The notes beneath the pieces were generated by a model. The model was not told where the DNA came from and did no database searches. It saw only the letters and a program-made list of their open reading frames with translations. The position numbers and the translations under genes are program-made. From CAWJFJ01 sp963800065 (GTDB taxonomy: Bacteria; Actinomycetota; Acidimicrobiia; Acidimicrobiales; UBA8190), in the NCBI GenBank assembly GCA_963800065.1, contig CAWCZO010000002.1:62001-126000 (forward strand): a stretch of DNA of 64,000 nucleotides, given 5' to 3'. This document shows positions 10,506 through 21,809 of the stretch, piece by piece. The number at the start of each line of letters is the position of its first letter. Positions within the stretch are counted from its first letter, which is position 1.

Positions 10506-10844
10506 GTGGACGTCTTCGTCCTCGGACGCAAGCAGACGGTGCCCGACGAGGTCCGGTCGTTAGCCCGGGAGAAAGTGGCCCGGCTGGCCCGAATGGCTCC
10601 CGTTCTCGACCGGGCCGAAGTCCGGATCACCGAGGGTCGGGACACCTCCGGAGGGACCCGCCAGGTCTGTGAGGTGACGATGACAGGCCACGGTCACACC
10701 GTGCGGGCGCGTGCCACCGCCCACGATGCGCCGGTGGCCGTCGATCTGGTGGTGGACAAGCTCGAACACCAGGTCGAACGCCTGAAGGGAAAGCTCGTGG
10801 GCCGGTCCCACCCCCGGCACTCGAGGCCCGTCGCCGGGGGCTGA
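10506..10844 (+). CDS. hpf: ribosome hibernation promoting factor, short form (HPF/RaiA/YfiA)
   Basis: A protein of 112 residues with the beta-alpha-beta-beta-beta-alpha fold of the HPF N-terminal domain (VFVLGRKQTVPDEVRSLARE, then a basic helix VDLVVDKLEHQVERLKGKL). It binds the decoding channel of 70S ribosomes to inactivate them in stationary phase. It ends shortly after the second helix, so it is the short form without the C-terminal dimerisation domain of long HPF, the form common in Actinobacteria. The GTG start is fixed by a strong GGAGGAGGTG at 10491-10500. It stands between the candidate raiA RNA and secA. Confidence 0.92.
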   Translation: MDVFVLGRKQTVPDEVRSLAREKVARLARMAPVLDRAEVRITEGRDTSGGTRQVCEVTMTGHGHTVRARATAHDAPVAVDLVVDKLEHQVERLKGKLVGRSHPRHSRPVAGG

Positions 10845-10849
10845 CGAAG

Positions 10850-10883
10850 ACCACCGTCCGGATCCCCCGGTCCCGACGGTGGT
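10850..10883 (+). terminator. hairpin after hpf, probable terminator
   Basis: A perfect 9-bp inverted repeat, ACCACCGTC 10850-10858 and GACGGTGGT 10875-10883, with an inner CCGG...CCGG, 5 bases past the hpf stop. It has no T tract, as is common in high-GC genomes. Confidence 0.5.
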
Positions 10884-10940
10884 GGACAGCGTCGCTCCGG
10901 CGGAGTTCCCCCGGAGCGCTGGCCGGCGATGGAGCGGCGG

Positions 10941-10946
10941 TAGACT
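10941..10946 (+). promoter_or_regulatory. -10 box (TAGACT) of secA, near-leaderless
   Basis: TAGACT ends 9 bases before secA ATG, with no Shine-Dalgarno between. Confidence 0.5.
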
Positions 10947-10955
10947 CCTGTCCCC

Positions 10956-13722
<2,767 letters not shown>

Positions 13723-13736
<14 letters not shown>

Positions 13737-14895
13737 CGAGACGTCCGGTGCCGGCGAGCAGCGCGATCTCAAGGCTGAACTGGCGGCGCTGAGGTCCCGT
13801 CTGGAAGAGGCCCAGGGCTATCTGCGCCTCGACCACCTCCGCCAGCGTCGGGCCGAGCTCGAGAAGGAGGTCTCTCGCCCCGACCTCTGGGACGATCCTG
13901 ACGTGGCCCGGCGGGTCACCTCCGAGTTCGGCTCCGTCGGGGACGACATCGATCTTCTCGAGGACCTCGGGCGCCGCCTCTCCGATGGTGAGGTCCTCTA
14001 CCAGCTCATGGTCGAAGAGGGCGACGACTCCGTTGTCGGCGAGCTCACGGGTGCCATCGACGACCTGGCCCGTCGGCTCGACGATCTCGAGCTGCGGAGC
14101 CTCTTCACCGGCGAGTACGACGAGAACGACGCCATCGCCGAACTCCACTCCGGTGCCGGTGGGACCGATGCCCAGGACTGGTGCGAGATGCTCCTGCGGA
14201 TGTACCAGCGGTGGGCGGAACGCCGGGGTTTCGACGTCGAGATCGACGAGGCGACGGCCGGCCAGGAGGCCGGCCTCCTCTCGGCGACGTTCATCGTGAA
14301 GGGACGGTTCGCCTACGGACTCCTGTCGGCCGAGCGCGGAGTCCACCGTCTCGTCCGGATGTCACCCTTCGATTCGCAGCACCGCCGGCAGACGAGCTTC
14401 GCCTCGGTCGACGTGACGCCGTTCCTCGAGGACCTCTCCGACGAGGTGGTCATCGACGACAAGGACCTGAGGATCGACACCTACCGGTCCTCGGGGGCCG
14501 GTGGTCAACACGTCAACAAGACGGACTCGGCCGTCCGGCTCACCCATCTCCCCACCGGCATCGTGGTGTCGGTCCAGAACGAACGGAGCCAGCACCAGAA
14601 CAAAGCCAAGGCCATGCAGATCCTGGGGGCCAAACTGGCGGAACGCCAACGGGCCGAGCGGCGCTCCGAGCTCGACTCGTTGTCCGGTCCTCAGTCCGAC
14701 GTGGCCTGGGGGAGCCAGATCCGTTCCTACGTGATGGCGCCCTATCAGCTGGTCAAGGACCTCCGCACGCAGGAGGAGACGGGCAACGTCGACGCCGTCC
14801 TCGACGGCGACATCGACGCCTTCATCGAGGCCGAGCTCCGTCGGCAGAGAACGGCCGGCGGTGGCAACGGACGCGCCACCTCTCCCGACGCGTGA
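13723..14895 (+). CDS. prfB: peptide chain release factor 2
   Basis: RF2 of 390 residues that terminates translation at UGA and UAA. The stop-recognition tripeptide SPF is at 214-216 and the catalytic GGQ at 260-262 within SSGAGGQHVNKTDSAVR. The reading frame is continuous through the region (around GYLRLDHL, residues 32-39) where many bacteria carry an in-frame UGA and a programmed +1 frameshift, so that autoregulation is absent. The ATG is inside the last codons of secA, suggesting coupled translation. Confidence 0.96.
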
Positions 14896-15091
14896 ACTCG
14901 ACATCGCCTCCATCCGTCTCGTCGCGCCACCGGCGTGTGGCTTGTGGCGGATGTGTCGCCTGCGTGACATCGATGTTCGGCCCCGGCGTGTACAGCGGCG
15001 GCATGACCTGCACATTCGCGCAGAGTGCGGTGTCGCCACCGTTGACCGCGCCAGTTCGATCACCCTTCGCGTCTGTCGCAGGCCGGACTGC

Positions 15092-15097
15092 TAGCCT
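15092..15097 (+). promoter_or_regulatory. -10 box (TAGCCT) of ftsE-ftsX
   Basis: TAGCCT lies 69 bases before ftsE ATG, giving a leadered transcript. The rest of the 271-base prfB-ftsE gap shows no ORF that I trust. Confidence 0.4.
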
Positions 15098-15166
15098 CGA
15101 GGGGTCCTCGGGTATCACGCCCTCCATCGGTGGTGGCGGGACACGAAACACCGGGTGGTCGACTCG

Positions 15167-15853
15167 ATGATCAGTTTTGAGAATGTGACGAAGGATTACA
15201 AGGGCGGGACCGTCGCGATACGCGACATGTCCGTCGACATCGACAAGGGGGAATTCGTCTTCCTGGTCGGATCGTCGGGCTCCGGCAAGACCACATTCAT
15301 CCGCCTGCTCCTGCGCGAGGAGATCCCCACCCAAGGCCGCATCCTGGTGGCCGGACGCGACATCGCCAACCTGAGTCAATGGCGGATCCCCTACCTCCGG
15401 CGCAACATCGGCTGCGTCTTCCAAGACTTCCGCCTGCTGCCCAACAAGAACGTCTTCGAAAACGTGGCCTTCGCCCTGGAGGTCATCGGCCGGCCCAAGC
15501 ACGTCGTCGCCGCCCAGGTGCCGCAGGTTCTCGACCTCGTCGGGCTCTCGAAGAAGCGAGACAGTCTGCCGGGCGAGCTCTCGGGTGGCGAGCAGCAGCG
15601 GGTGGCGGTGGCCCGTGCCTTCGTCAACCGGCCCCTCATCCTCCTGGCCGACGAGCCCACCGGGAACCTGGACCCCACCACCAGTCAGGGGATCATGCGG
15701 CTGCTCGAGCGGATCAACAAGACCGGAACGACGGTTGTCATCGCCACCCACGACTCCGGGATCGTCGACCAGATGCGTCGCCGTGTCGTCGAACTCGACC
15801 ACGGCACCCTCGTCCGCGACCAGGCCCGGGGCGTCTACGGCTATGGCACCTGA
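15167..15853 (+). CDS. ftsE: cell division ATP-binding protein FtsE
   Basis: ABC ATPase of 228 residues with Walker A GSSGSGKTT (35-43), Q-loop around CVFQDFRLLP, signature LSGGEQQR, Walker B ILLADEPTGNLDP and the switch His in VIATHDS. With FtsX it forms the divisome complex that activates peptidoglycan hydrolases through a periplasmic partner. The start MISFENVTKDYKGG matches actinobacterial FtsE; a GTG four codons upstream (15155) is less likely. Confidence 0.97.
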   Translation: MISFENVTKDYKGGTVAIRDMSVDIDKGEFVFLVGSSGSGKTTFIRLLLREEIPTQGRILVAGRDIANLSQWRIPYLRRNIGCVFQDFRLLPNKNVFENVAFALEVIGRPKHVVAAQVPQVLDLVGLSKKRDSLPGELSGGEQQRVAVARAFVNRPLILLADEPTGNLDPTTSQGIMRLLERINKTGTTVVIATHDSGIVDQMRRRVVELDHGTLVRDQARGVYGYGT

Positions 15854-15909
15854 GCCCGCACCGGTGGCACGCCCACCGGTGGCCGGGACGGAAGGAAGGA
15901 TTCGCTGAC

Positions 15910-16791
15910 ATGCCGGTCTCGCTGGACTACGTCGCCCGGGAGACGGCGTCGAACCTGTGGCGCAACCGACTGATGACGATCGCCGCCGTTCTCACGGTGG
16001 CGGTGTCGTTGTCCCTGGTAGGAACGGCACTCCTGCTTCGTCAGGGCGTCGCCCACGCCACCACCCAGTGGCAGCACGGGGTCAGCGTGGAGCTCTTCTT
16101 GAAGCCGTCGGTCTCCACCTCCCAGAAGGCGTCGGTCGAGCAGCAGCTGCACCAGTTGCCCTACGTCCAGTCATGCCTCTTCCGTTCCCAGGCCTATGAC
16201 TACAGCGAGGCCAAGCGCCTCCTCACACCGGACGAGTCTCAGGCCCTCACGGTCGGCACCACGCCGTCGTCGCTACGTTGTGTCCTCAACAACCCCAGCC
16301 AGGCTCAGGCCATCGCCAGGCAGTTCGACGGCTATCCCGGCGTCAGCACCGTCAGCTATCCCGGCCAGGCCATCAAGAACATGGAGCAGTTCACCAGGAT
16401 CCTTCAACTGGTGTTCGTGATCCTGGCCGTGATCCTGTTGCTGTCGGCGTCGGTCCTCATCCTGAACACCATACGGCTGGCCATCTTCGCCCGACGGCGC
16501 GAGGTGTCCGTCATGAAGCTGGTGGGCGCCACCAATTGGTTCATCCGCGTCCCGTTCATGTTCGAGGGTGTCATTCAGGGTTTGCTCGGTGCCCTCGTCG
16601 CCGCCATGGTGGTCGTCGTCCTCCACGTCGTCCTCGACGCCCTCGGCAGCGGGCAGACGTCGAACGTCTTGTCCCAGATGCGGCTCTCCACCCACGAGGT
16701 GGTCTTCACCAGCCTGGTGGTCCTCCTCATCGGTGTCCTCATCGGGTCGATTGGTTCGGCCCTCGGCATCCGACGCTTCCTCGACGCGTAG
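15910..16791 (+). CDS. ftsX: cell division protein FtsX
   Basis: Membrane partner of FtsE, 293 residues. A cytosolic N-terminus (MPVSLDYVARETASNLWRN) precedes TM1 (about 21-43). A large extracytoplasmic loop follows, with the actinobacterial feature of two spaced Cys (QSCLF, LRCVL). Three further TM helices come after about residue 165, with the conserved REVSVMKLVGATNWFIRVPF cytosolic loop. A strong GGAAGGAAGGA at about 15890-15900 precedes ATG 15910. In many actinobacteria smpB comes next; here the strand switches instead. Confidence 0.96.
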   Translation: MPVSLDYVARETASNLWRNRLMTIAAVLTVAVSLSLVGTALLLRQGVAHATTQWQHGVSVELFLKPSVSTSQKASVEQQLHQLPYVQSCLFRSQAYDYSEAKRLLTPDESQALTVGTTPSSLRCVLNNPSQAQAIARQFDGYPGVSTVSYPGQAIKNMEQFTRILQLVFVILAVILLLSASVLILNTIRLAIFARRREVSVMKLVGATNWFIRVPFMFEGVIQGLLGALVAAMVVVVLHVVLDALGSGQTSNVLSQMRLSTHEVVFTSLVVLLIGVLIGSIGSALGIRRFLDA

Positions 16792-16798
16792 GCCGATC

Positions 16799-16832
16799 CG
16801 CCTCCCGTCCATCCCCCCTGGGTGGGAAGGCG
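16799..16832. terminator. hairpin between convergent ftsX and the nucleotidyltransferase gene
   Basis: CGCCTCCC 16799-16806 faces GGGAAGGCG 16824-16832 around a C-rich loop. This imperfect stem exactly fills the 41-base gap between two convergent stops, so it probably acts in both directions. Confidence 0.5.
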
Positions 16833-17576
16833 TCAGCCCTTGTTGGCCCCGTTGGCCCGGACGAAGTCGTTGACGGCGTAGTAGCCATCGATCGACTCCC
16901 CGGCGTCGCCCCAGAAGCCCTCGAGGACGTCGAAGGACATCTTGCCCTGGTCGACGTAGTAGTTGTTCACATCCGTGATCTCGAGCTCACCGCGACCTGA
17001 CGGCTCGAGGGTCCCGATCACCGAGAACACATCGGAGTCGTAGCAGTAGATGCCCGTGACGGCGTAGTGACTGGGGGGATCCTCCGGCTTCTCGAGGATC
17101 TTCGTGATGCGGTTCGACTCGTCGAATTGAGGAACACCCAGATGGCGGAGGTGAACGGGATCGCTCTCCTCGGTCAGGATGATCCGGGCGCCACCGCCCT
17201 GCTCGGCGAATCGTTCCACCGTCGGCCGGAACGTCCGCTCCACGATGTTGTCGGCCAGCATTACGAGAACGGGCTCGTCGGCGGCGAACCTCTCGGCCAA
17301 GCCGAGAGCCTCGGCGATGCCGCCGGCGCGGTCCTGGTATGCGTAGGAGAGGCGGTCGATCTCGTACTCGTGGCCGTTTCCCAGGAGGCGGAGGAATTCG
17401 CCGGCGTGTGTTCCCCCGGTGACGAGCATGATCTCCGTGATCCCGGCCAGCACCAGGGCCTCGATGGAGTAACTGATCATGGGCCGGTCGTAGATCGGGA
17501 GGAGGTGCTTGTTGGTGATCCGCGTCAGCGGATGAAGGCGCGTGCCCGTCCCTCCCGCCAGGATGACGCCCCTCAT
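16833..17576 (-). CDS. sugar-1-phosphate nucleotidyltransferase, RmlA-like (short type)
   Basis: A 247-residue nucleotidyltransferase. The N-terminal nucleotide loop LAGGTGTRLHPLT and the following KHLLPIYDRPMISYSIEALV match glucose-1-phosphate thymidylyltransferases. VLVMLADNI holds the metal-binding Asp, and EKPEDPPSHYAVTGIYCYD is the sugar-binding segment. It is about 40 residues shorter than classical RmlA and lacks the C-terminal regulatory extension. It probably makes dTDP- or UDP-glucose from glucose-1-P. The start is the Met directly before RGVILAGG; the upstream open frame lacks coding character. It is the third gene of a minus-strand operon, 16 bases after the beta-lactamase-like fusion. 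Confidence 0.85.
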   Translation of the reverse strand: MRGVILAGGTGTRLHPLTRITNKHLLPIYDRPMISYSIEALVLAGITEIMLVTGGTHAGEFLRLLGNGHEYEIDRLSYAYQDRAGGIAEALGLAERFAADEPVLVMLADNIVERTFRPTVERFAEQGGGARIILTEESDPVHLRHLGVPQFDESNRITKILEKPEDPPSHYAVTGIYCYDSDVFSVIGTLEPSGRGELEITDVNNYYVDQGKMSFDVLEGFWGDAGESIDGYYAVNDFVRANGANKG

Positions 17577-17592
17577 CGGCTTCGATCTTCGG

Positions 17593-20154
17593 TCATGGTG
17601 TGCATACCCCCCAAAAGTCCACTGGTCGGATTCCCGGTCCCAACGGGCCGTGCTCCTCGACGCTCGACTCGGACTGGGCCTCAGGCTCGGCCTCGGCCGG
17701 TGGGGGGTCAGGTACCCGAGCAACCGCCTCTTGGCGCCGCTCGGCCATTGCCGGCACCCGTCGCTCGGCCTCCCGGGGCGCGGGATCAGTGCCCTCAGTC
17801 ACCGGTCCCTGTCCTTGGGCCACCACCTGGCTCAGCCTCTCGGACTCCGCCCTGGCTGCTTCGGTCCGTGCCCTCGCCGCCTCCCGGTCGCGCCGCCAGT
17901 TCTCGGCCAGCTCGGCGGCCTCCCGCTTGAGTCTGTCGATCTCGGCCCGTTCGGCGGCCTCTCTCCTGTCCCGCTCGGCTTCGGCCCGTTCGGCCTCTTC
18001 GCGCTCGAGTCGCTCGGCTTCCGCCCGTTCCCGTTCGAGTCGCTCGGCCTCGGCCCGTTCCCGCTCACGCCGTTCGATCTCGAGACGGGCGGCCTCCGCC
18101 TGTTCCCGTTCCCGCCGTTCCGTCTCGAGACGGGCGGCCTCTTCGCGCTCGAGTCGCTCGGCTTCCGCCCGTTCCCGTTCGAGTCGCTCGGCCTCGGCCC
18201 GTTCCCGCTCACGCCGTTCGATCTCGAGTCGCTCGGCCTCGGCCCGTTCCCGCTCACGCCGTTCGATCTCGAGACGGGCGGCCTCCGCCTGTTCCCGTTC
18301 CCGCCGTTCCGTCTCGGCCCGTTCGGCTGCTTGCCGCTCGAGTCGCTCGGCCTCGAGTCGCTCGGCCTCGGCCCGCTCGGCTTCGGCGGCCTCTCTCTTG
18401 CGCCGCTCTGATTCGGCGCGTTCGTCCGCTTGGCGTTGGCGCCGCTCCGCCTCGGCCCGCTCGGCTTCGGCGGCCTCTCTCTTGCGCCGCTCTGATTCGG
18501 CGCGTTCGTCCGCTTGGCGTTGGCGCCGCTCCGCCTCGGCCTGAGCCGCTTCCGCCTGTTCGCGCCGGCGCCGCTCCGTCTCGGCCGCTTCGGCCAGAGC
18601 GGCCTCTCTCTGACGGCGCTCGGCCTCGGCCCGTTCGGCCGCCTCCCGCTTGCGGCGCTCTGATGCGGCCCGCTCGTCCGCCTCCCGTTCCCGCCTTTCG
18701 GCCTCGGCCCGGGCCGCTTCCGCCTTCTCCCGTCGCCGTCGCTCGGCTTCCGCTTGTTCGGCGGCCTCGAGCCGGCGCCGGTCAGCGTCCGCCGCCGCCG
18801 CTTCGGCCAGCGCGGCCTCTCCCTGACGGCGCTCGGCCTCGGCCGCCTCGGCTAGTGCCGTCTCTCTCTTGCGTTGTTCGGCCTCGGCTGCCGCCGCGTC
18901 GGCCAGCGCGGCCTCTCTCTGACGGCGCTCGGCCTCGGCCCGTTCGGCCGCCTCCCGCTTGCGGCGCTCCGTTATGGCCTGTTCGGCCGCCTCCCGCTCA
19001 CGGCGCTCGGCCTCGGCCCGGGCCGCTTCGGCTTGCTCCCGTCGACGACGCTCGACTTCCGCTGCTTCGGCCAGTGCCGCCTCTCTCTTCTGTTGCGCCA
19101 CCGCCGCCGCTGCCGCTTCGGCCAGTGCGGTCTCTCTCTGACGGCGTTCGGCCTCGACTGCCTTCTTGTCGCGACGGTCGCCAGCGGCGGCTTCCGCTCG
19201 CGCCGCTTTTCGCCGGCGCCGTCCCAGCGGGACGGCAGGCTGAGTCGACTGGTGGTCGCCGGGGGATGGTGGGGACGACTGTTGGACGGGCACCGCCGTC
19301 CATTGGTCGACGACGGCGTCGGCCAGCGTCGACCACTCGGTGACGGCCCACGGTCCAAAGTCTCGGTTCGACAGCGCCGCGCAGGACAGACCGGTGGCCG
19401 GATCCACCCACAGGAACCCCCCCGCCCGGCCGAAATGACCGAAGGTCATCGACGACGTACGTGTCCCGGTCCAGTGCGGCGTCTTGGTCCCCTTCACCTC
19501 GAAGCCCAGTCCCCAATCGCAGGGGTCGAATCGCCCGTATCCGGGGAGTACTCCGCGTAGCCCGGGAAAGGCCACGCTCGTCGCTTCGGCCAGGGTGGTG
19601 GCCGAGACGATGCTCGGGGTCAGCAACTCCGTGGCCACGATGAGCAGGTCACGTAGAGGGCCCCGCGCTCCTGAGGCCGGTGAGCTTCCGGGAACCAGCG
19701 CCGTACCGGACATGCCGAGCGGCGTGATCACGCCGCCGGCGAGGTAGTCGGAAAAGGGCATGCGGGCACGCTGCGCCAGGGTGTCGGCCAATTCCTCGTA
19801 GCCGATGTTGGAGTAGATCCGCATCCGGACCGGGCCGGCCACGGGAACGGGCGAGTTCGGTCCGAGGCCCGAGGCGTGAGCCAGAAGATGACGGACCGTG
19901 CTTCCCGGCGGACCCGCCGGCTCGTCGAGCGAGATCGTCCCTTCCTCGACAGCCACGAATACGGCCATGGCCACGAGGAGCTTGGTCATCGAGGCCCAGG
20001 CGTACGGTCGTTCCATGTCCCCGATGCCGTCCACCAGGTCGACGCCGGCCGACGGGTCGCCTGCGAGGGGATCGCCGGTCGGTCCCGACCGCCGTAGGAC
20101 GCCGGCCGCAGCGGCGTCCACCGGCCACCGGGCGATGAGTTCGAGCGCGCCCAT
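17593..20154 (-). CDS. serine beta-lactamase-fold protein fused to a very long charged helix
   Basis: A protein of 853 residues in two unlike halves. Residues 1-290 are a class C beta-lactamase/esterase fold with SMTK (55-58), YSN (114-116) and HFG (240-242), which match the SxxK, YxN and HxG catalytic motifs. Residues about 312-800 are almost purely Ala, Glu and Arg in repeats such as AERRQREAALAEAAEAERR, predicting an unbroken coiled coil or single alpha-helix tens of nanometres long. The tail is Pro/Glu-rich. No signal peptide or TM helix is visible, so the protein looks cytosolic, unlike true beta-lactamases. It sits between acyl-CoA synthetase and a sugar nucleotidyltransferase with gaps of 18 and 16 bases. 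Substrate is unknown; an esterase-like role is as likely as lactam hydrolysis. Confidence 0.8.
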   Translation of the reverse strand: MGALELIARWPVDAAAAGVLRRSGPTGDPLAGDPSAGVDLVDGIGDMERPYAWASMTKLLVAMAVFVAVEEGTISLDEPAGPPGSTVRHLLAHASGLGPNSPVPVAGPVRMRIYSNIGYEELADTLAQRARMPFSDYLAGGVITPLGMSGTALVPGSSPASGARGPLRDLLIVATELLTPSIVSATTLAEATSVAFPGLRGVLPGYGRFDPCDWGLGFEVKGTKTPHWTGTRTSSMTFGHFGRAGGFLWVDPATGLSCAALSNRDFGPWAVTEWSTLADAVVDQWTAVPVQQSSPPSPGDHQSTQPAVPLGRRRRKAARAEAAAGDRRDKKAVEAERRQRETALAEAAAAAVAQQKREAALAEAAEVERRRREQAEAARAEAERREREAAEQAITERRKREAAERAEAERRQREAALADAAAAEAEQRKRETALAEAAEAERRQGEAALAEAAAADADRRRLEAAEQAEAERRRREKAEAARAEAERREREADERAASERRKREAAERAEAERRQREAALAEAAETERRRREQAEAAQAEAERRQRQADERAESERRKREAAEAERAEAERRQRQADERAESERRKREAAEAERAEAERLEAERLERQAAERAETERREREQAEAARLEIERRERERAEAERLEIERRERERAEAERLERERAEAERLEREEAARLETERREREQAEAARLEIERRERERAEAERLERERAEAERLEREEAERAEAERDRREAAERAEIDRLKREAAELAENWRRDREAARARTEAARAESERLSQVVAQGQGPVTEGTDPAPREAERRVPAMAERRQEAVARVPDPPPAEAEPEAQSESSVEEHGPLGPGIRPVDFWGVCTP
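17991..18533 (-). repeat. recent in-frame DNA repeats within the coiled-coil region
   Basis: Exact copies at DNA level. 17991-18084 equals 18135-18228 (94 bases, offset 144 or 48 codons). A segment around 18041-18126 recurs at 18230-18315 (offset 189 or 63 codons). An 84-base unit at 18366-18449 is tandemly repeated at 18450-18533 (28 codons, four heptads). All offsets are multiples of three, so length changes keep the frame. Confidence 0.85.
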
Positions 20155-20172
20155 GGTCTTAGGAGACCGACC

Positions 20173-21786
20173 TCACGCGCTCTTCGCCCAATCGGTCGTC
20201 TCCGACCGGTGGCGCGCGTAGTCGATCTTGCCGGCCGGCGACCGGCCGATGCTTTCGACGAATCGGACCCGCTTCGGTGCCTTGAAACCAGCCAGATGCC
20301 GCTTCACGTGGTCGATAAGTTCCTGCTCCGTCGCCACTTGGCCGGTTTGCAGTTCGACGACGGCCGCCACCACTTCGACGAAGCGGCTGTCGGGTATCCC
20401 GACGGCGACGGCGTCACGCACGGCGGGATGGGTCTTGAGCGCTTCCTCGACCTCTTCGGGAAAGACCTTCTCACCGCCGGCGTTGATGACCACCGACCCG
20501 CGTCCGAGGAGCTGGATGGAGCCGTCGGGATCGACCGTGGCGAAGTCGCCGGGAATCGAGTAGCGCACACCGTCGATCTTCCGGAACGTGCTGGCTGACT
20601 TCTGCTCATCCTTATAGTAGCCGACGGGGTTGCGACCGCCGAGGGCGAGAACACCCACCTCGCCCGAACCGGGTGTCACGTTCTTGCCCGTCTCGGGGTC
20701 GAGGACGCGGACATCGGGGCCGAGAGTGAAGTGGGCGGTGTGCTCGGTCGATGTTCCGCTCGATACGGACGCCCCCATGCCCAGGGCTTCGGAGGAGGAG
20801 AAGGCGTCGACGAGCATCATGGTGGGGTGGTGCCGGAGGAGCCCCCGCTTCGTTTCCTCGCTGAACATCACCCCCGATGAGATCACGGCCAGGAGAGTGG
20901 ACAGTTTCCAACGACCCGGATGCTCGTCGAGGGCGGCCAGGATGGGTTTGGCGAAGGCGTCGCCCACGATGGCGATGACGTTGACGCTCTGGTGGTCGAT
21001 GGTGTCGAGCAGCTCCACCGGGTCGAATCGTCGGTTCGTGAGGGTGACGACGCAGCCCCCGATGTTCAGGGAGCCGATCGAGGTGAACGATCCGGTGCCG
21101 TGCATGAGAGGACAGGCGGGTACGATCCGGGGCCCGGCTCCTACGATCGCTTTAGCGACGCCATCGAGACCGCCTTCTTCGGGTACCCGGAGGAGGTTGC
21201 CGGCGTTGATGCGGCTGAAGAGGTCGTCCTGACGCCACATGACGCCCTTGGGCATGCCGGTGGTTCCTCCCGTGTACAACATGAGGAGGTCGTCGCCGCT
21301 GCGGCCCCAGGGAGCCATCGTCTGGTCGGCTTCGGCCGAGGCGATGGCTTCGTAGGGGTCGGCCCAAGAGGGACACGGGCCGCCTCCGTCGTCGACCCAG
21401 AGCCAGTTCCGGACTCGTGGGACGCGGTGGCGGAGGCTCTCGATGCGGTCGGCAAAGGTGCCGTGGAAGATCACGGCGACGGCGTCGGCGTTATCCCACA
21501 GATAGACGAGCTCGTCGTCTGTGTACCGGTAATTGGTGTTCACCGGGACGAGGCCGACCTTGAAGATGGCGAAGGTCGATTCGAGGTACTCCGGGCAGTT
21601 GTAGAGGTAGTGCGCCACATTGTCCTGACGCTCCACCCCGACGTCGAGGAGGGCGCGGGCAACGGCGTTGGCCCGGCGGTCGAATTGGGCCCACGTGACG
21701 GACCGATCCCCGTGGATCAGGGCGGGCGCGTGAGGAATCGTGTCGGCGACGAGCTCCCAGACGTCGGCGAAATTCCAATCGGTCAC
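20173..21786 (-). CDS. acyl-CoA synthetase (AMP-forming, FadD-like)
   Basis: A protein of 537 residues in the ANL superfamily that activates a fatty or other carboxylic acid to its CoA thioester through an acyl-adenylate. The P-loop YTGGTTGMPKG is at 171-181. The hinge/C-terminal domain has GRGSVVINAGGEKVFPEEVE and the catalytic Lys in SPAGKIDY (about K520). It is the first gene of the minus-strand operon and divergent from an acyl-CoA dehydrogenase, so the pair probably starts a beta-oxidation-type route. The GTG start lies 6 bases after its -10 box. Acyl specificity cannot be read from sequence. Confidence 0.92.
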   Translation of the reverse strand: MTDWNFADVWELVADTIPHAPALIHGDRSVTWAQFDRRANAVARALLDVGVERQDNVAHYLYNCPEYLESTFAIFKVGLVPVNTNYRYTDDELVYLWDNADAVAVIFHGTFADRIESLRHRVPRVRNWLWVDDGGGPCPSWADPYEAIASAEADQTMAPWGRSGDDLLMLYTGGTTGMPKGVMWRQDDLFSRINAGNLLRVPEEGGLDGVAKAIVGAGPRIVPACPLMHGTGSFTSIGSLNIGGCVVTLTNRRFDPVELLDTIDHQSVNVIAIVGDAFAKPILAALDEHPGRWKLSTLLAVISSGVMFSEETKRGLLRHHPTMMLVDAFSSSEALGMGASVSSGTSTEHTAHFTLGPDVRVLDPETGKNVTPGSGEVGVLALGGRNPVGYYKDEQKSASTFRKIDGVRYSIPGDFATVDPDGSIQLLGRGSVVINAGGEKVFPEEVEEALKTHPAVRDAVAVGIPDSRFVEVVAAVVELQTGQVATEQELIDHVKRHLAGFKAPKRVRFVESIGRSPAGKIDYARHRSETTDWAKSA

Positions 21787-21792
21787 CCATAC

Positions 21793-21802
21793 AGCCTACG
21801 CT
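21793..21802. promoter_or_regulatory. bidirectional leaderless promoter with overlapping -10 boxes
   Basis: The decamer AGCCTACGCT holds TACGCT (21797-21802) for the plus strand, 7 bases before GTG 21810, and TAGGCT (complement of 21793-21798) for the minus strand, 6 bases before GTG 21786. The two hexamers share TA at 21797-21798. Confidence 0.6.
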
Positions 21803-21809
21803 TCGCGGC

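Noticed and set aside
17577..17723. 49-codon N-terminal extension of the nucleotidyltransferase
   Set aside because: The extension overlaps the end of the upstream coiled-coil gene and is unlike the family, which starts directly at MRGVILAGG.
17593..18900. Plus-strand Ser/Arg/Ala-rich ORFs (for example 17600-18544)
   Set aside because: Mirror images of the Ala/Glu/Arg repeats on the minus strand; no independent coding signal.
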